DNA of 51,498 nt from Chloroflexota bacterium (lineage in GTDB: Bacteria; Chloroflexota; UBA11872). The translations under genes and the position numbers were made by a program. The notes beneath the pieces are model-generated. The model ran no database searches. It saw only the letters and a list, made by a program, of their open reading frames with translations, and had not been told where the DNA came from. Location: the NCBI GenBank assembly GCA_028873795.1, contig JAPPNP010000039.1:1-51498 (forward strand), read 5' to 3'. This document shows positions 23,116 to 31,362 of the stretch, piece after piece. Numbering within the stretch: position 1 is the stretch's first letter; each line of letters starts with the position of its first letter.

Positions 23116-24018
23116 CTACTGCTTGACGGCGCCGAGGGTCAGCCCCGACACCAAATACCGCTGTGCCAACGCATAGAGCACGAGCAGTGGAATGCTGGCG
23201 AGCACCGACGCGGCCAGCATCTGATGCCAGTCCACGTTTTGCTGTCCGATGAGCGTGACGATGCCGAGCGGGATGGTGCGCATGTCGTCCGATACCGTGA
23301 GTTGGACGGCAAACAGCAAGTCTTGGAACGACAAGATGAAGGCGAACACCCCGGTGGCCACGATTCCCGGCAAGGCGAGGGGGCGCATGATCGTCCAGAG
23401 CATGCGCAGCCGGCCCGCGCCGTCGATGAAGGCGGACTCTTCCAGCTCGATCGGAATCGTGGCGAAGTAGGTCGTCAGCATGAGGATCGCCAGCGGCAGG
23501 GCGAACGAGGCGTAGGTGATGATCAGCGCCAAGTGGGTGTCGTAGAGCCCGAATTGCCGCACCAGGGCGAAGAACGGGATGATCATGGCCACCGGCGGAA
23601 TCTGCTGCGTCCCCACGACGAAGAACTCCAGCGCTCGCTTGCCGCGGAAGGTGAAACGAGACATGCCGTAGGCGGCAAGTGCCCCAAGGGTTACGGCGAC
23701 AAGCGTGGTTGCCCCGGCGACGAAATAGCTGTTGAGAAAGATGCGAAGCCACAGTCCGGTGCCGAAGACCTTGCCGTAGGCCTCAAGGGTCGGCGTAGGC
23801 GGCAACCACTCCGCCGGGTGCTTGAAAATCTCCCCGTTCGGTCGCAGCGAGTTGGTCACCAGCCAGAAGATCGGGTACATCACCACGGCGGCCAAGGCGA
23901 GAAGAATCAGGCTGCGGACGATGGCCTCTGGTTGGACGGGCCAGCGGCGCAGGGACCCGCGGCCGGCTAGCGGTGCCGCCCCCGCGCCGGATTGTCGAGC
24001 GACTGCATTGCGGATCAT
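23116..24018 (-). CDS. Sugar ABC transporter permease, MalG/UgpE type
   Basis: 300 residues from ATG 24018; GTG 24027 is a slightly longer alternative. Six membrane helices are predicted, the first at about 35-57 ('ILLALAAVVMYPIFWLV'), followed by the typical 'NSLRPNGEIF' and the EAA loop 'EESAFIDGAGRLRMLWTIMRP'. It ends with 'SGLTLGAVKQ', the G-A-V-K ending common in MalG-type subunits. First gene of the minus-strand importer operon (permease, binding protein, permease). The start codon is 179 bases from the divergent Gfo/Idh/MocA gene. Confidence 0.92.
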   Translation of the reverse strand: MIRNAVARQSGAGAAPLAGRGSLRRWPVQPEAIVRSLILLALAAVVMYPIFWLVTNSLRPNGEIFKHPAEWLPPTPTLEAYGKVFGTGLWLRIFLNSYFVAGATTLVAVTLGALAAYGMSRFTFRGKRALEFFVVGTQQIPPVAMIIPFFALVRQFGLYDTHLALIITYASFALPLAILMLTTYFATIPIELEESAFIDGAGRLRMLWTIMRPLALPGIVATGVFAFILSFQDLLFAVQLTVSDDMRTIPLGIVTLIGQQNVDWHQMLAASVLASIPLLVLYALAQRYLVSGLTLGAVKQ

Positions 24019-24196
24019 GGAGCGCACCCACGATCACCAAAGCTCGCCGCTGAGCCTGGGATCAAGCCCCCTGCGGACGGCGCGAGTATACGCGGGGTCC
24101 GAATTAGCCGCGAACGGGCATCTCGAGACCGAAATTGCAGCCCCGTACAATGCGGGCCCACCGTGCGGCGTGCGTGGACACCCGAGGAGTTTCACC

Positions 24197-25348
24197 ATGG
24201 CACGCAAGATCAGTGTCGGTGTCTTGGGCATTGGGACGGTCGCCGAGCTGTTCTACCTGGAAGCCATCGTCAAGCATGGTGATCGCGCCGAGCTGACGGC
24301 GCTCTGCGACGTCGTGCCGGGCCGGGCGCAGGCCGCCGCCAAAAAGTGGGGCGCCAGGGCCGCGTTCACCGACCTGGGGGAGATGCTGGCGTCGACGGAC
24401 GTCGAGGCGGTGCTGGTGCTGACCAAGCACAGCCAACACTACGACCACGCCAGGCAGGTGCTCGAAGCCGGCAGGCATCTCGGCATCGAAAAGCCCATCG
24501 CGGCGACATTCGACCAAGCGACGGAGATTGTTGAGCTTGCCGAGGCGCGAGGGCTCAAGCTGGCGGCGGCGCCGGCCATGGCCTTCGAGCCGGTGGCGCG
24601 GCGCGCCGAGGCCCTCATCCGGGACGGCGCTATCGGCCGGGTGGCCGCGATGCGCACGCACATGACTGCGAATCCCGCCGATCGTGAGACCGAGTGGCAG
24701 CGGATTGGGCCTAACCTGGCCCGCATCGACACACCCCCCACCGATCAGACGTGGATGTACCAAGCCGGGGAAGGCGGGCCGCTGTTCGACCTCACCCCAT
24801 ATCAGCTCATTCCGCCCACGCGGCTCATGGGCCCAATCAAGCGCGTGGGCGCATTCACCGGCATTGCCGTGCCCGAGCGAGTCTCCGGAAGCGGCCCCAC
24901 CAAAGGGCAGCGGTTTGCCACGACGGCCCCCGACAACGCCGTCATGCTGCTCGACTGGGGCGAGGACCGCTTCGGCATGGTGTATTCGGGATACCTGCCG
25001 GCGAATTTCCGCGGGCCGCATACCGAGTATTACGGCGACGCGGGCGTCCTCGCGGTGAACGGCGGCACGGGTGTCGATAACATTGAGCTTTACCGCACCG
25101 TCACCGGTGGCCGTGGGAGCCGTTGGGAGTCGGTGGGCGAGCCGAACGACGGCTGGGACGTGGTGGACCGCGCGGGCGCGATAACGCACCTGGTCGATTG
25201 CATCGCGGACGATGCCGAGGTGCAGCTCTCCGCGCGTCAGGCGCTGCACATCCTCGAGGTGATCGACCTGGTGAACGAGTCCAGCGCCAGAGGCCAGTTC
25301 CTACCGACGACCACAACGTTCGAGTTGCCCGGAGCACTTCCCGCCTAG
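24197..25348 (+). CDS. Gfo/Idh/MocA family oxidoreductase
   Basis: 383 residues. N-terminal Rossmann domain with 'GVLGIGTVAELF' (8-19, a variant of the GxGxxA nucleotide loop) and the family lysine in 'GIEKP' (E98-K99-P100), followed by the beta-sheet substrate domain. These enzymes oxidise or reduce sugars and related polyols with NAD(P). ATG 24197 has GAGGAG eight bases upstream; the much longer open frame before it would overlap the permease gene. It is divergent from the sugar importer and likely acts on the imported substrate. The glycine loop has T-V-A instead of G-x-A, so cofactor binding may differ slightly. Confidence 0.9.
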   Translation: MARKISVGVLGIGTVAELFYLEAIVKHGDRAELTALCDVVPGRAQAAAKKWGARAAFTDLGEMLASTDVEAVLVLTKHSQHYDHARQVLEAGRHLGIEKPIAATFDQATEIVELAEARGLKLAAAPAMAFEPVARRAEALIRDGAIGRVAAMRTHMTANPADRETEWQRIGPNLARIDTPPTDQTWMYQAGEGGPLFDLTPYQLIPPTRLMGPIKRVGAFTGIAVPERVSGSGPTKGQRFATTAPDNAVMLLDWGEDRFGMVYSGYLPANFRGPHTEYYGDAGVLAVNGGTGVDNIELYRTVTGGRGSRWESVGEPNDGWDVVDRAGAITHLVDCIADDAEVQLSARQALHILEVIDLVNESSARGQFLPTTTTFELPGALPA

Positions 25349-25372
25349 GCTGTCGGACTCAGGCACTCGGCG

Positions 25373-26113
25373 CTACGCGCGTGAGTCGTCGCGGACGTAG
25401 ACGGAAACGTGCCTGGTGCTCGACGCGTCGAACGGTGATTGACTCCAATCGGACCAGCGCGCCTGGAGGCGCAGGCCGGCGAGTTGCGCCATCAGGTCGA
25501 GCTCCGACGGCCAGGCGTAGCGGATCTGAATTGGCCGCATGTCGATTGACCCGTCGGACAGGAAGATGGTCTGAGAGGTGATGCGCTGGGTCACCGGGTC
25601 GTGCTGGGAGGCGTCCAGCCTGACGCGATCGAGGCCGACCTCTGCGGCGCTGACCGATCCGTGAAACCGCGCCGGGTCCGGCACGAATGCCTCGATCACG
25701 AACGCTCCGTCCGGCTTGAGTCGTTTCGCCACATTGCCGAAGCAGCGCACCTGGGCCGCTTGCTCCAGCAACACGAAGATCGTGTTGAAGACCACAAAGA
25801 TGAGGTCGAACGGCCCCTGGCGACCGTCGTCGGCGAAGTCGCCGATCGTGACCGGTATGGCCTCGCCGCCCGGCTTTTCCCGCAGTTTCGCCACCATGGA
25901 CTCCGAGATGTCGATGCCCTCGACGGCCGCACCCGCGGCCGCCAACGGCAGCGCGATGCGGCCTGTCCCAATCCCCAACTCAAGCGCGCGGCCTCCCTGC
26001 GCGAGGTCCGCAAGAAATGCAATGGCTGTGGGGCTGGCTCCCACGTGATGGTCGTCATAAACCTCGGCCCACCGCTCGCCGTAGGTCGCCGGGTCGATCG
26101 GTTCGTCTGCCAT
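25373..26113 (-). CDS. Class I SAM-dependent methyltransferase
   Basis: 246 residues with the SAM-binding fold: motif I 'ALELGIGTGRIA' (about 43-54), acidic end of strand 2 'GIDIS', motif II 'FDLIFVVFNTIF' and 'RLKPDGAFVIEAFVPD'. The C-terminal antiparallel strands ('HVSVYVR') fit a small-molecule methyltransferase. AGGA lies about six bases before ATG 26113. Convergent with the Gfo/Idh/MocA gene and divergent from the M19-like gene. Substrate unknown. Confidence 0.88.
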   Translation of the reverse strand: MADEPIDPATYGERWAEVYDDHHVGASPTAIAFLADLAQGGRALELGIGTGRIALPLAAAGAAVEGIDISESMVAKLREKPGGEAIPVTIGDFADDGRQGPFDLIFVVFNTIFVLLEQAAQVRCFGNVAKRLKPDGAFVIEAFVPDPARFHGSVSAAEVGLDRVRLDASQHDPVTQRITSQTIFLSDGSIDMRPIQIRYAWPSELDLMAQLAGLRLQARWSDWSQSPFDASSTRHVSVYVRDDSRA

Positions 26114-26205
26114 AGCTGTTCCTGATTATGCGGCACGCGCGGATGGCGCCTGCGTCAGTTGGGTGCGTCTGCCATGCTTAGTCGAGCGAATCGCGGAGCA
26201 CCGCC

Positions 26206-27243
26206 ATGTCAACCGATACGCCTTCCCCGCGGCCCGGCGGCACGCCGCCCGTGCTGAGCGACGGTCCGGTGGTTGACCTCCTGGGCGGCAATCTAGGCTC
26301 GGTCATTCCTCCGAGCGACGCGCCGGCGGCATACGGCGAGCATGTCAGACGCGGCGGCGTGAACGTCATCCACGTCACGCTGGGGCTCTATGCGAGGGAT
26401 ATCGAGCACTTGCTCGACGAGTTCTTCGACGCCTTCAATCTGTGCGATCAGATGGGCGAGAAGCTCATGCTCATCGAGCGCACGGCGGACATCCACGAGG
26501 CCCACGCCTCTGGAAAGCTGGGGCTGATCCTCGGATTCCAGGGGCTGGACGTTTTTCGTCACAACACTCAGTTCGTCCCGATATTCCATCGACTTGGCCT
26601 GCGCGTTGCCGCCCTCACGTACAACGAAGCCAATCAGTTGGGCGCCGGCTGCCTCGAGCCGCGAGACGACGGCCTGACGCTGCTGGGCGTCCGCATGGTT
26701 CGGGAGCTGCGCCGCGCGGGGATCGTGCTCGATCTGTCCCACGCGGGCGTCCGAACGTCGCTCGACGCCATCGAGCGTTACGACGGCCCCGTGATGTTCA
26801 CGCATTCGAACGCCCATGCCGTCACGCCCAATCCGCGCAACCTGACCGACGATCAGATCCGCGCCGCGGCCGCCAGCGGCGGCGTCGTCGGCCTGGCGTC
26901 GTATGCCCCGTTCTGCCACCAGGAGGACAAGGACACCCTGGATCTGGAGGACTTCTTCCGGCACATCGACTACGTCTGTGAGTTGGTTGGCCCGGAGCAC
27001 GCGGCCATCGGCTCGGATATCACGCCGCAATCGAAGGTGAAGTGGGAAAACGCCACCAAGCGCATGTACCCGGACATGGTCGGGCGCTACGTGCTGGAGA
27101 CCGAGTACGTGGAGGGGCTCCACACCCATGCCGAGTTCCCCGCCATTCCGGACGGTCTGCGGAAGCGTGGGTATGCGAAGGACGAGATTCAAGGCATCCT
27201 GGGAGGAAACGCCGCCCGTGTGGTTGAGCAGATCTGGGGCTAG
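26206..27243 (+). CDS. Peptidase M19 (membrane dipeptidase)-like protein with altered metal site
   Basis: 345 residues with the M19 TIM-barrel pattern: 'LTYNEANQLGAGCLEP', 'DLSHAG' (H179), 'MFTHSNAHAV' (H200), 'IGSDITP' (D271) and 'ILGGNAARV' at the end. Renal dipeptidase binds two zincs through an N-terminal HxD, a glutamate and two histidines. Here the N-terminal segment reads 'PVVDLLGGN' without HxD, and the glutamate position is Q112 in 'GFQGLD'. The two later histidines are kept. This belongs to a known bacterial subgroup with 'GFQ', and dipeptidase activity should not be assumed. GGAG seven bases before ATG 26206. Followed 41 bases later by an M24 gene, likely co-transcribed. Confidence 0.85.
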   Translation: MSTDTPSPRPGGTPPVLSDGPVVDLLGGNLGSVIPPSDAPAAYGEHVRRGGVNVIHVTLGLYARDIEHLLDEFFDAFNLCDQMGEKLMLIERTADIHEAHASGKLGLILGFQGLDVFRHNTQFVPIFHRLGLRVAALTYNEANQLGAGCLEPRDDGLTLLGVRMVRELRRAGIVLDLSHAGVRTSLDAIERYDGPVMFTHSNAHAVTPNPRNLTDDQIRAAAASGGVVGLASYAPFCHQEDKDTLDLEDFFRHIDYVCELVGPEHAAIGSDITPQSKVKWENATKRMYPDMVGRYVLETEYVEGLHTHAEFPAIPDGLRKRGYAKDEIQGILGGNAARVVEQIWG

Positions 27244-27284
27244 GCCCCCGACGGCGACCACGCGGTAGGTCCAAGGACGGTCCC

Positions 27285-28421
27285 GTGCTGCTCAATCACT
27301 CGCGCGCCATCGACGTGATGCGCGAGGCCGGGATCGACGTCCTGGTCCTGACGCAGCCCAACAACTTTCTCTATTTCTCGGACTTCACCCAGGTCAACTC
27401 GTTCTCGTTCATCGATCGTCCGGCCATCTGCCTGTTCTTTGCCGATCCCGCGATCGACCCGGTCGCGATCATTCCGCGTTGGAACTACGAGGCGTTCGTC
27501 AGGACCAGTTGGATCACCGACGTCGTGGTCTACGCCGAGCACGCCGCCGAGGGCAGCCGGGCGAAAGCCGGCGGTTGGCGACAGGCCCTGCGGACGGCGC
27601 TGACCACTCGCTCCGACGCGCGCACCCTGGGCGTGGAAGAGAAGGTGATTCCCAAGTGGATCATGGACGAGGTGATGGCGGTGTGCGCGAACCGCGCGAT
27701 TCGCGACTGCAGCGAGCTGATTCGGCGCATCCGCGCCGTCAAGACCGCCGATGAGCTGTCGCACCTGCGCGCGGCGACTCGGGTCCTGGAGACCGCCTCC
27801 GCCGATATGCTGGCGGCCGTCCGGACTGGGATCAGCGAGGCCGAGTTGGCCGCCGCCTTTCGGGCCAGCGTCGGCCGGCAGGGCGCGGAGGGCATCAAGA
27901 ATTTTGTGCTGGGATTCGGCCCGGAGAGCGTCATCACGCACAAGCTGCCCGGCAGCCGCCGGCTCGCCGCGGGTGACCTAATTCGCTTCGACCTGGGCGC
28001 GCTGGTCCACGGCTATCACGCCGACAACGCGCGCTCGTATGTGTGGGGTGAGCCCAGCCACGCGCAAGAGCGGCGCTATGCAGCGGTGCTGCAGGGACAG
28101 TCGCAGGGCGAGGCCCTGCTGCGGCCGGGCGTGACCGCAGGCGAGATCTACGCGGCCACCGTGGACGGCCTGCGGCAATGGTTGCCCGATGCACGTTTGG
28201 AGCACGTGGGTCACGGCATCGGCGTGGAGCACCACGAATGCCCGGCGCTGATCCACGGCAACGCGCAATCGCTGGAACCGAACATGGTCATCAACCTCGA
28301 GACGCTCTACCACGACGCCGAGCACGGGGCGTTTGTGGTGGAGGACACCTACCACATTACGGAGGACGGTCACGAGCGATGGACCCACCTGTCCCGAGAG
28401 CTGGGCTTGGCGGCGGCCTGA
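27285..28421 (+). CDS. M24 family metallopeptidase / creatinase-like (Xaa-Pro peptidase type)
   Basis: 378 residues with a creatinase N-terminal domain ('MREAGIDVLVLTQPNNFLY') and a pita-bread C-terminal domain. All five metal ligands are present: D236 ('RFDLGA'), D247 ('HADNARS'), H310 ('VGHGIGVEHHE'), E339 ('NLETLY') and E353 ('VVEDTY'), as in Xaa-Pro dipeptidases and aminopeptidases. Creatinases lack the metals, so the intact set favours peptidase activity. The start is GTG 27285 with AAGGA upstream. It follows the M19-like gene and precedes a membrane-protein gene by two bases, suggesting one operon for peptide or amino-acid-conjugate use. Confidence 0.9.
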   Translation: MLLNHSRAIDVMREAGIDVLVLTQPNNFLYFSDFTQVNSFSFIDRPAICLFFADPAIDPVAIIPRWNYEAFVRTSWITDVVVYAEHAAEGSRAKAGGWRQALRTALTTRSDARTLGVEEKVIPKWIMDEVMAVCANRAIRDCSELIRRIRAVKTADELSHLRAATRVLETASADMLAAVRTGISEAELAAAFRASVGRQGAEGIKNFVLGFGPESVITHKLPGSRRLAAGDLIRFDLGALVHGYHADNARSYVWGEPSHAQERRYAAVLQGQSQGEALLRPGVTAGEIYAATVDGLRQWLPDARLEHVGHGIGVEHHECPALIHGNAQSLEPNMVINLETLYHDAEHGAFVVEDTYHITEDGHERWTHLSRELGLAAA

Positions 28422-28423
28422 CG

Positions 28424-29194
28424 GTGGGCCACGTGCTGGGGTACGCGGGGTGGGCGCTCATGCAGGTCGTCCGCAACTTCGGCACGCTGGGCTTGCGCCT
28501 CAATCTCCTCTGGTTTCTTGCGGCGCTGCCCTTGCTGCCGGCCGTCGGCATTCCAGTTGCGATTGCGGTGCAGCAAGCGGCGAGCGGATTCGACGCCCCG
28601 CAAACGCCGCTGGTGTTGGCGCTCGCGCTGGTCGGCGCCACGTGCGTTGGCTGCCTGTCGGCGGGGCCGGCGACGCTGGCGCTCGTCCAGTCCGCGGTGC
28701 GATTCATCCGCGGCGAGGAGGTCGGCGCCGGTGACTTTTGGCACGCACTGCGGCGAAGTTGGCCGCGCGGGTGGCTGGTGCTCTTCGCCGACCTGGTGCT
28801 GCTCTTCGTGCTGGTCTTCGGCTTCTACTTCTACCTGAACTCGGGGCAGCTTGTCCTCCAAGTGCTGGCCTTCGTGGCGCTTTACCTGACGCTCGTTTGG
28901 ATCGGCGCGCAGGCCTATCTCTTCCCCTTGGCCATTCGCCGCGACGTCTCGGTGCCTGAGGCGTTTCTTGCCGCCTTGGTGATGGCGCTTGGCCGCGTGG
29001 GATCCTCCACCGCCTTCATTCTCATTGCCCTCGCCGCCGTTGGCGTGAGCGTCGCGTTTGTGCTCCCACTCATGGTTCTGGCGCCGGTTACCCTGGCCTT
29101 GGTCGGACATCGAATGGCGCACGACCGGTTTGGCGGGCCTCTAGGCGAAACCCTGGAGACTGAGCCCGACCATTCGCGACGCGACGATGGGTGA
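28424..29194 (+). CDS. DUF624/YesL-like integral membrane protein
   Basis: About 256 residues from GTG 28424, two bases after the previous stop; ATG 28460 would give 244. Five or six hydrophobic helices are visible, beginning 'RLNLLWFLAALPLLPAVGIPV' and ending 'AFVLPLMVLAPVTLALVGHRM'. The pattern 'NFGTLGLRLNLLW', 'SAGPATLALVQSAVRFIRGEEV' and 'DFWHALRRSW' is that of DUF624, a family often next to sugar ABC importers and polysaccharide-use genes (B. subtilis YesL). Function unknown; probably an accessory membrane protein for uptake. Position between M24 and SMP-30 genes fits a catabolic operon. Confidence 0.75.
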   Translation: MGHVLGYAGWALMQVVRNFGTLGLRLNLLWFLAALPLLPAVGIPVAIAVQQAASGFDAPQTPLVLALALVGATCVGCLSAGPATLALVQSAVRFIRGEEVGAGDFWHALRRSWPRGWLVLFADLVLLFVLVFGFYFYLNSGQLVLQVLAFVALYLTLVWIGAQAYLFPLAIRRDVSVPEAFLAALVMALGRVGSSTAFILIALAAVGVSVAFVLPLMVLAPVTLALVGHRMAHDRFGGPLGETLETEPDHSRRDDG

Positions 29195-29236
29195 GGCAGG
29201 GTCGCGGGTGCGGCCCGCAGCCGCAGGAGGTGAGCA

Positions 29237-30115
29237 ATGAGTGAGTCGACCGCGGTAGAGCTGGTGGCCGACGCGCACGCGATCGTCGGCGAGGGTCCGG
29301 TGTGGGACGCCTCCACGGGCCTCCTGGTCTGGGTCGACATCGAGGGCAAGCGCATCCACGAGTTCGACCCGGACACCGGCGTCGACCGGGAGATCGAGGT
29401 CCCGCAGTACCCCGGCGCCGTGGTGCGCCGTGCGTCCGGCGGCTATATGGCGGCGGTGACCAATGGCTTCGCGTCCGTCGACCGCGACGGCAGGTTCGAG
29501 TTGGTCGTGCCGGTCGAGGCCGACCTGTCCGAAAACCGCATGAACGATGGCAAGTGCGATCCGCAGGGCCGGTTCTGGGCCGGCACGACCCGCATGACCC
29601 ACGACGCCCCGATCGGCGTGCTCCACCGGCTGGACGCCGATCTGTCGCTGCATCCCATGGTCGACGAGCTCTGGGTGTCCAACGGGCTCGACTGGACCTT
29701 CGACGAGCGGCACATGTACTTCATCGATTCGTTCGCGGGAAGCGTGGACCTCTTCGACTTCGACGCCGCGACCGGCGATATCGCCAATCGCCGGCCGCTC
29801 ATCGACGTGCCGGAGTCATGGGGCACCCCCGACGGGATGACGCTCGACGCCGAGGGCTATCTCTGGGTGGCGTTCTGGGGCAGCAGCCGTGTGCGGCGAT
29901 TCGATCCGGAGGGTCGGTTGGACCGCGAGATCACGCTGCCGGTCACGCAGGTCACGAGCTGCGCGTTTGGCGGACCCGATCTGCGCGATCTCTACATCAC
30001 CAGCGGGGCGCGCGGTCTGGATGCCGAGGCACTCGAACGAGAACCGCACGCGGGCGGCCTGTTCCGCGCGCGGCCCGGCGTGCAGGGACGCCCGGCGTTC
30101 GAGTTCCGGGGATAG
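29237..30115 (+). CDS. SMP-30/gluconolactonase/LRE family lactonase
   Basis: 292 residues of the six-bladed SMP-30 propeller, which hydrolyses sugar lactones with one divalent metal. Metal and active-site residues are visible: E19 in 'GEGPVW', R101 and N103 in 'ENRMNDGKCDPQGRFWAGT', N149 in 'WVSNGLDW' and D199 in 'TPDGMTLD'. A near-perfect Shine-Dalgarno (GGAGGTGA) precedes ATG 29237. It ends the plus-strand catabolic run that began with the M19-like gene; with the Gfo/Idh/MocA dehydrogenase at 24197 it suggests sugar oxidation to a lactone followed by ring opening. No signal peptide. Confidence 0.92.
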   Translation: MSESTAVELVADAHAIVGEGPVWDASTGLLVWVDIEGKRIHEFDPDTGVDREIEVPQYPGAVVRRASGGYMAAVTNGFASVDRDGRFELVVPVEADLSENRMNDGKCDPQGRFWAGTTRMTHDAPIGVLHRLDADLSLHPMVDELWVSNGLDWTFDERHMYFIDSFAGSVDLFDFDAATGDIANRRPLIDVPESWGTPDGMTLDAEGYLWVAFWGSSRVRRFDPEGRLDREITLPVTQVTSCAFGGPDLRDLYITSGARGLDAEALEREPHAGGLFRARPGVQGRPAFEFRG

Positions 30116-30140
30116 CGTCCCGGGGCAGACGCAAGATCGC

Positions 30141-30168
30141 GTAGGGGCGGTTCGCGAACCGCCCCTAC
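30141..30168. repeat. REP-like 28-base palindrome, copy 2
   Basis: A perfect palindrome: GTAGGGGCGGTTCG then its exact reverse complement. It lies between the convergent SMP-30 and ABC-2 permease genes and could serve as a bidirectional transcript end. Copy 1 is at 1820-1847. Confidence 0.75.
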
Positions 30169-30216
30169 AAGGCACGCGCGGTCCATGAAGTGCGGACGCC
30201 CGCTCGACGCGCCCCG

Positions 30217-31257
30217 CTACCCGCCCTTGGCGCCGGCGACGTCCTTTCGCTGGAACAGCCAGAAGGCGAGCCCGCCGAGGATGACCGTATATGCCAGCAT
30301 CACCAGCGCGGCGGGCAGATCGTCGGGCAACGCGCCAATTCCGCCTGGTCCAAATGAAAATTCGTCGACATCCATCCATCCGCTGGCCGCGCGCCCGAGG
30401 ACAAATGTCGAGATCCCCTCGAACCAATCGAAGCTGGCCAGGATGCCAACCACAATCTGCTCGATGATGTAGTAGCCGACGCTGATCGCGATGCCCATTC
30501 CCGACGACGAGCTCAATACCGACATCAGCACGGCCAATGCCACGTACGGCAAGTAGACATAGATCAGCTTGCCGAATGAGACGGCAAGGTCGGACCACTC
30601 CCCGAAGCCGACAAGCTCGCCGCCTTCCAGCGTGAGGGATGCGATCACGCTGGCAACGCCGACGACTACCAGTACGACCACGCTCAGGCCTACGCTCACG
30701 AGTGCGGTTACGAGCGCCTTGGACGCCAGCAGCTGCCAGCGGCCGACGCCTCGAATCAGGACGGTTCGGAGGGTCCCCCAGCCGTATTCGGTCCCTGGTA
30801 TCGACGCCGCCAAGATCATCACCAGGATGACGCCGAAGAACGCCAGGGTGCTGTGCATCGACACCCTGAGGCTGTGCGGAGGCAACATCGATTGCCGGAT
30901 CGAATCGGATTGACCGATTACGGACCGGCAGTCTTCGGCAAACTCCTGCAAGTCCCTGGCGATTCTCTCGCGTTCCTCCGGCGAAAAACGCTCCAGATCT
31001 ACGGGGAGATCGCCCTCCCGCAGGTCTCCGATTTCTCCGCAGGTGAGATCGAACGTGACGCTTTCACCTGCCGTAGCCGTCGCCGCAAACAGCCTGCTCG
31101 TTTGATTGGCGGGTCCTCCGCTTTGAACAAACGCGTAGGTGCTCCAGAAGACCAGTTGCGCAATGGCGATGGCGATGAGCAGCAGCACCCACGGCATCCG
31201 ACGACGGTAGAGCTTGAACCACTCCCACCGGGTGAGGCTGAGAACGTGTCCGATCAT
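30217..31257 (-). CDS. ABC-2 type transporter permease, duplicated copy 2
   Basis: 346 residues, the same length as the permease at 31363 and clearly homologous along its full length: both begin 'MIGHVL.LTRWEWFKL', share 'EYGWGTLRTVL', 'VGVASVIASLTLEGGELVG' and end 'FQRKDVAGAKGG'. An N-terminal helix (about 20-42) is followed by an extracytoplasmic segment with an acidic stretch and two cysteines, then five or so helices. Its ATG overlaps a TGA belonging to a relic of the ATPase gene, so it still has the stop/start geometry of the original operon. It probably serves as second permease subunit with the ATPase at 32400. Substrate unknown (ABC-2 exporters move drugs, lipids, peptides or polysaccharides). 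Confidence 0.9.
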   Translation of the reverse strand: MIGHVLSLTRWEWFKLYRRRMPWVLLLIAIAIAQLVFWSTYAFVQSGGPANQTSRLFAATATAGESVTFDLTCGEIGDLREGDLPVDLERFSPEERERIARDLQEFAEDCRSVIGQSDSIRQSMLPPHSLRVSMHSTLAFFGVILVMILAASIPGTEYGWGTLRTVLIRGVGRWQLLASKALVTALVSVGLSVVVLVVVGVASVIASLTLEGGELVGFGEWSDLAVSFGKLIYVYLPYVALAVLMSVLSSSSGMGIAISVGYYIIEQIVVGILASFDWFEGISTFVLGRAASGWMDVDEFSFGPGGIGALPDDLPAALVMLAYTVILGGLAFWLFQRKDVAGAKGG

Positions 31258-31331
31258 TTGGCCTCACCCTCGTCTTCGCCGGTGAATTCGAGGGAATACT
31301 ACTCCAGGGACATCCCAAAAGGCGTGATTTC
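31254..31331 (-). pseudogene. Relic of the ABC ATPase 3' end between the two permease copies
   Basis: In the ATPase frame the minus strand reads EITPFGMSLE, a TAG stop, then YSLEFTGEDEGEAK and TGA. The intact ATPase ends EITPLQVSLEQYFLEVTGDVAGEIQ and TGA. The in-frame TAG replaces the glutamine codon, and the final TGA overlaps the permease ATG exactly as in the intact copy. It is a leftover of a tandem duplication; no reading frame remains. Confidence 0.88.
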
Positions 31332-31362
31332 CGCGAGGTGCGCCCAGACTGGCGCGGAGCCG

